Both the position numbers and the translations under genes were made by a program. A DNA stretch of 5,150 nucleotides, taken from positions 1 to 5,150 of the forward strand of contig JAAZFD010000214.1 in the NCBI GenBank assembly GCA_012511925.1. Reading direction: 5' to 3'. The notes under the pieces are model-generated. The model saw only the letters and a list, made by a program, of their open reading frames with translations. It searched no databases and was not told where the DNA came from. This stretch comes from Clostridiales bacterium (GTDB lineage Bacteria; Bacillota; Clostridia; Christensenellales; CAG-138). Each line of letters begins with the position of its first letter. Position 1 is the stretch's first letter. This document shows, one piece after another, positions 4,976-5,150 of the stretch.

Positions 4976-5150
4976 ATGAGATTCGAAACGAAAACAAGGG
5001 TTGATAGGCTGATTGAAAACCGCAACATAATAAAGGGCGGTTTCAAAACCTCGGGCAGATATAAGTATTTGCTTGGGGCAAGCTACGCTACGAGCATAAA
5101 CCAAACTATTGATATTCAAAAGGTTCACGAATGTAAGGACTATATAAAGC
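4976..5150 (+). CDS. Unrecognised protein, N-terminal part, cut by window end
   Basis: The reading frame is open from the ATG at 4976 to the window edge (58 codons). It starts MRFETKTRVDRLIENRNIIK and continues with GGFKTSGRYKYLLGASYATS and then a DIQKVHECKDYIK helix. AGGAG (4965-4969) lies 6 nt upstream and a good promoter precedes it, so this start is well supported. The visible part is charged and probably helical, with no signal peptide or membrane segment. The spacing of a K..F turn, a LLGASYAT helix, ID, then a K(D)YIK helix loosely recalls DUF4003-type proteins of Firmicutes, whose function is unknown. I hold this weakly because only the first 58 residues can be seen. It is transcribed away from pyrB and is not part of that operon. 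Confidence 0.75.
   Translation, partial: MRFETKTRVDRLIENRNIIKGGFKTSGRYKYLLGASYATSINQTIDIQKVHECKDYIK

Noticed and set aside
4943..5128. Minus-strand 61-residue frame at the right end
   Set aside because: It runs antisense to a gene with a good promoter, ribosome binding site and start, and has none itself.

Overview
The window looks like chromosomal DNA of an anaerobic, Gram-positive, Clostridia-like bacterium. I infer this from purine-rich Shine-Dalgarno sites, TTGACA/TATAAT-type promoters, moderate GC, and intergenic hairpin repeats (GTAGGGGCG-type and AGTGATATT-type) of a style I associate with uncultured gut Firmicutes. No taxonomic marker is present, so the lineage is an inference.

Layout. 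Positions 1-270 hold a cluster of GC-rich imperfect palindromes with the core GGGGCG...CGCCC, including a 42-bp exact direct repeat, and no credible gene. On the plus strand follow a 559-residue P22-like phage portal protein (288-1967) and an overlapping 63-residue acidic helical protein (1954-2145) that may be related to terminase small subunits. The convergent gap 2146-2346 is almost entirely hairpins: a strong stem-loop over the end of the small gene, a tandem array in which AGTGATATT-like linkers alternate with small stem-loops, a tail of further palindromes, and one reverse-oriented copy of the GGGGCG repeat whose TAG is the stop codon of pyrC.

The minus strand carries a two-gene pyrimidine cluster, pyrB (aspartate carbamoyltransferase, 4774-3839) then pyrC (dihydroorotase-type amidohydrolase, 3738-2347). 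These would be steps two and three of UMP synthesis. A near-consensus promoter and strong ribosome binding site drive pyrB. The 100-bp pyrB-pyrC gap contains an intrinsic-terminator-like hairpin with a run of T, which suggests that pyrC expression is reduced or conditional. An in-frame upstream TTG start for pyrC would read straight through this terminator, so the ATG at 3738 is preferred.

At the right end a divergent gene (4976 onward, cut by the window edge) has its own clear promoter and ribosome binding site. It shares with pyrB an AT-rich control region holding a repeated 10-bp motif, one copy of which covers the pyrB -10 box.

The most noteworthy points are an apparently orphan phage portal gene beside housekeeping genes and flanked by hairpin repeats, the architecture of the 2164-2246 hairpin array, the reuse of a mobile-looking repeat as a stop codon and possible terminator, and the terminator inside the pyrBC cluster.
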